In this document: piece after piece, positions 33,050-34,928 of the stretch | Position numbering within the stretch: the first letter of the stretch is position 1 | How the letters are laid out: each line of letters opens with the position of its first letter | NCBI GenBank assembly: GCA_019746485.1 | Contig: JAIERW010000003.1 | Coordinates: 1 to 34,928, forward strand | Reading direction: 5' to 3' | From: Candidatus Babeliales bacterium | GTDB taxonomy: Bacteria > Babelota > Babeliae > Babelales > RVW-14 | DNA: 34,928 bases | The notes under the pieces: generated by a model | Databases searched by the model: none | What the model saw: the letters and a program-made list of their open reading frames with translations, nothing else | What the model was told of the DNA's origin: nothing | Made by a program: the position numbers and the translations under genes

Positions 33050-34756
33050 TTATAGCCCAGGTTCGTCGGACTCTTGCACATAGGCAACTGAAAGCACTTC
33101 ATCAATCGTAGTTATGCCTTCCTGAATTAAACGTACGCCATCCAGGCCCAAAAGCGTCATGCCAGCTTTCAGCGCCTGGTCACGCACCACATTGGCATCG
33201 GCACGTTGAATAATCAGACGGGCAATAGCATCGTCAACTTCCATCACCTCAAACACTGCACAACGACCACGATAGCCTGTTTGTAAGCACTCGTCGCAAC
33301 CAACAGCTTTGTAAAAAGTTATGGCGGCAGCCTGGGCAGCCGTTATGCCAAGCCGGCGAATAGCTTCGGCATCGGGCTGGTAAACCTGGCGACACTCAAG
33401 GCACAGTGTGCGCACCAAGCGTTGCGAGATAACCATAATCAATGAAGAAGCAATAAGAAACGGCTCCACGCCCATGTCTATCAACCGCGTAATGGTTGCT
33501 GGCGCACTGTTGGTGTGAATAGTGCTTAAAACCAAGTGACCGGTCAAGGCAGCTTGCGTTGCAATTTCTGCCGTTTCACGATCGCGAATTTCACCAATCA
33601 GCACAATGTCAGGGTCTTGCCGCAAAATAGATCGTAAAGAAACGGCAAAAGTCAGGCCGGTTTTTTCGTTCACGGGAACTTGATTCACACCGTGCACAGT
33701 GTATTCAACCGGATCTTCAACGGTAATAATATTAACGTCGGGCTGATTTAAACGATTTAAAATGGCATAAAGTGTAGACGTTTTACCAGAACCGGTTGGA
33801 CCACTTACCAAAATAATACCGTTGGGCCGCTCAATGGTACGCAACATGAGCTTTAAATCTCGCTCTGCCATACCAATTTTTTCTAAATCTTTAGTGCCCT
33901 TGCCTTTGTCGAGCAAACGCATCACCACGCGCTCACCAAAATTGCACGGCAAAATGGACACACGAATATCGAATGCACGGTCGCCCACTTTAATTTGAAT
34001 GCGTCCATCTTGCGGTATCCGCTTTTCGGCAATGTTGAGATGCGCCATAATTTTTATGCGCGAAACAATAGCACCTTGGTAGCGCTTGGGCGGGATCACG
34101 CGTGAATATAAATTGCCGTCAATGCGGTAGCGCACACGCAACTCTTTTTCGTACGGTTCAATGTGAATATCTGATGCGCCTTCTTTTACCGCCTGAAACA
34201 TAACGTGGTTAACCAACTTGACAATGGGCGCCTCGTTGGCCATTTCCATAATATCTTTATCTTCAATGGAACTAAAACCGAACTCATCTTCGCCTTCGGT
34301 CAGCTCTTCCATCATCTCTTTACTACTTTCCAGCGGGTAGTATTTGTTGATGGCGTCCATAATAACTAGATCGGTAGAAACGGCATAACGCACATCGCCG
34401 GCCATAAGCAATGAAAGATCGTCCAACGGCTGCAGGTCGTGCGGGTTGGCCGTGACCAAGGTTTTTTGGCCTTCAAACATGATGGGAATTACCATGTGCT
34501 GGCGCAAAAATTTGAGCGGCACTTTGCGCAGTAGTTCAAGATCGGCCATTTGTTCGGTAATTAACTGAATGAAGGGAAGTTGCATCTGCTCACCCAGCGC
34601 ACGCGCAACGTCGTGCTTTGAAGCAAAGCCTCGCTCAATAAGAATGGTACCCAGCAATTTGCCGGTCGACTTTTGTTCCTTTAAACAATCATCAAGCTGC
34701 TCTTTGGTAACAATTCCAAGATCGATAAGAATATCACCAATTTTTTTTCTCAGCAT
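33050..34756 (-). CDS. pilB: PilB/GspE-type secretion or pilus assembly ATPase
   Basis: This cytoplasmic hexameric ATPase powers extension of type IV pili or type II pseudopili. The 568-aa protein has an N-terminal MshEN/GspE-N domain (about 1-140), the N2 domain with SDIHIEP at about 195-201, Walker A GPTGSGKT at 319-326, an Asp box with Walker B (RQDPDIVLIGEIRDRETA), a His box (TGHLVLSTIHTN), and a tetracysteine zinc motif (CLEC and CDEC). AAGGAG lies 9 bases before the ATG at 34756; the in-frame ATG at 34774 has no such site. It is separated by 15 kb from the pilO-pilP-pilQ group. The family members PilB and GspE cannot be told apart with certainty here. Confidence 0.93.
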   Translation of the reverse strand: MLRKKIGDILIDLGIVTKEQLDDCLKEQKSTGKLLGTILIERGFASKHDVARALGEQMQLPFIQLITEQMADLELLRKVPLKFLRQHMVIPIMFEGQKTLVTANPHDLQPLDDLSLLMAGDVRYAVSTDLVIMDAINKYYPLESSKEMMEELTEGEDEFGFSSIEDKDIMEMANEAPIVKLVNHVMFQAVKEGASDIHIEPYEKELRVRYRIDGNLYSRVIPPKRYQGAIVSRIKIMAHLNIAEKRIPQDGRIQIKVGDRAFDIRVSILPCNFGERVVMRLLDKGKGTKDLEKIGMAERDLKLMLRTIERPNGIILVSGPTGSGKTSTLYAILNRLNQPDVNIITVEDPVEYTVHGVNQVPVNEKTGLTFAVSLRSILRQDPDIVLIGEIRDRETAEIATQAALTGHLVLSTIHTNSAPATITRLIDMGVEPFLIASSLIMVISQRLVRTLCLECRQVYQPDAEAIRRLGITAAQAAAITFYKAVGCDECLQTGYRGRCAVFEVMEVDDAIARLIIQRADANVVRDQALKAGMTLLGLDGVRLIQEGITTIDEVLSVAYVQESDEPGL

Positions 34757-34850
34757 ACCGCCCAGCTCCTTCATTTAGCATCAGATTTTTATACGTGGTC
34801 CAGAGTGTATCAGATGGGTAGTGGGCGGGCAACAGTTTAGAAAAATGCCG

Positions 34851-34885
34851 AAAAAAAAGAGGCCCGGGAAATTCCCAGACCTCTT
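34851..34885 (-). terminator. Terminator of a minus-strand gene beyond the right edge
   Basis: On the minus strand, aagaggtctggga (34873-34885) pairs with tcccgggcctctt (34857-34869) using G-U pairs, and eight T follow. It must serve a minus-strand gene or RNA whose 3' end lies in or beyond 34886-34928. That short stretch has possible stop codons in two frames, but is too short to identify a product. Confidence 0.75.
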
Positions 34886-34928
34886 CAATGGACTCGCTTA
34901 TGGCGTGTTATGCAAAATGAGAATCTTG

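Overview
The window looks like the chromosome of a Gram-negative, host-associated bacterium with moderately low GC. The best guess is a member of Candidatus Dependentiae (TM6) or a similar endosymbiont. Evidence for an outer membrane: a Kdo-8-phosphate synthase, LpxD, an OmpH/Skp-like chaperone, and a secretin with PilO and PilP partners. Evidence for a host-dependent life: two exported ankyrin proteins, several very large exported proteins of unknown role, and three exported phosphatase domains that resemble eukaryotic DUSP23. The phylum call is inference. I saw no rRNA, tRNA, CRISPR array, transposase or phage gene, and no gene-free stretch longer than about 300 bases.

Layout. 1-2861: a lipoprotein-type nucleoside diphosphate kinase, an exported or membrane-anchored alpha/beta hydrolase, and a convergent exported Gly/Ser/Arg-rich protein. 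3027-12021, all on the minus strand, is a housekeeping block of three probable operons: efp-nusB-kdsA, ompH-lpxD-prs-pth, and comM-acpS-herA. 12152-14737: two tandem exported ankyrin proteins and a small RRM RNA-binding protein. 14946-18157: pilO-pilP-pilQ followed by a CYTH-domain gene. 18313-32945 is an accessory block of exported proteins. 33050-34756: the PilB/GspE assembly ATPase. Most minus-strand genes in the accessory part end in clear hairpin terminators.

The accessory block is the most striking part. It holds two paralogous giant proteins with Sec signals. Each starts with a pyruvate,phosphate dikinase/PEP synthase-type ATP-grasp domain and a swivelling phosphohistidine domain. Each then has a long unrecognised region instead of the PEP/pyruvate TIM barrel. 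The larger paralog (2154 aa) also carries a DUSP23-like phosphatase domain near its C-terminus, and two stand-alone exported DUSP23-like phosphatases lie on either side of it. One of these has Asn where the general acid Asp is expected.

A dikinase-type phosphotransferase next to, and fused to, dual-specificity phosphatases recalls the glucan water dikinase/SEX4 and laforin logic of reversible phosphorylation. I propose, as inference, an exported phosphorylation/dephosphorylation system acting on a host or surface substrate. The nearby secretin and PilB/GspE components are one possible export route, and the lipoprotein NDK could interconvert nucleotides outside the cytoplasm.
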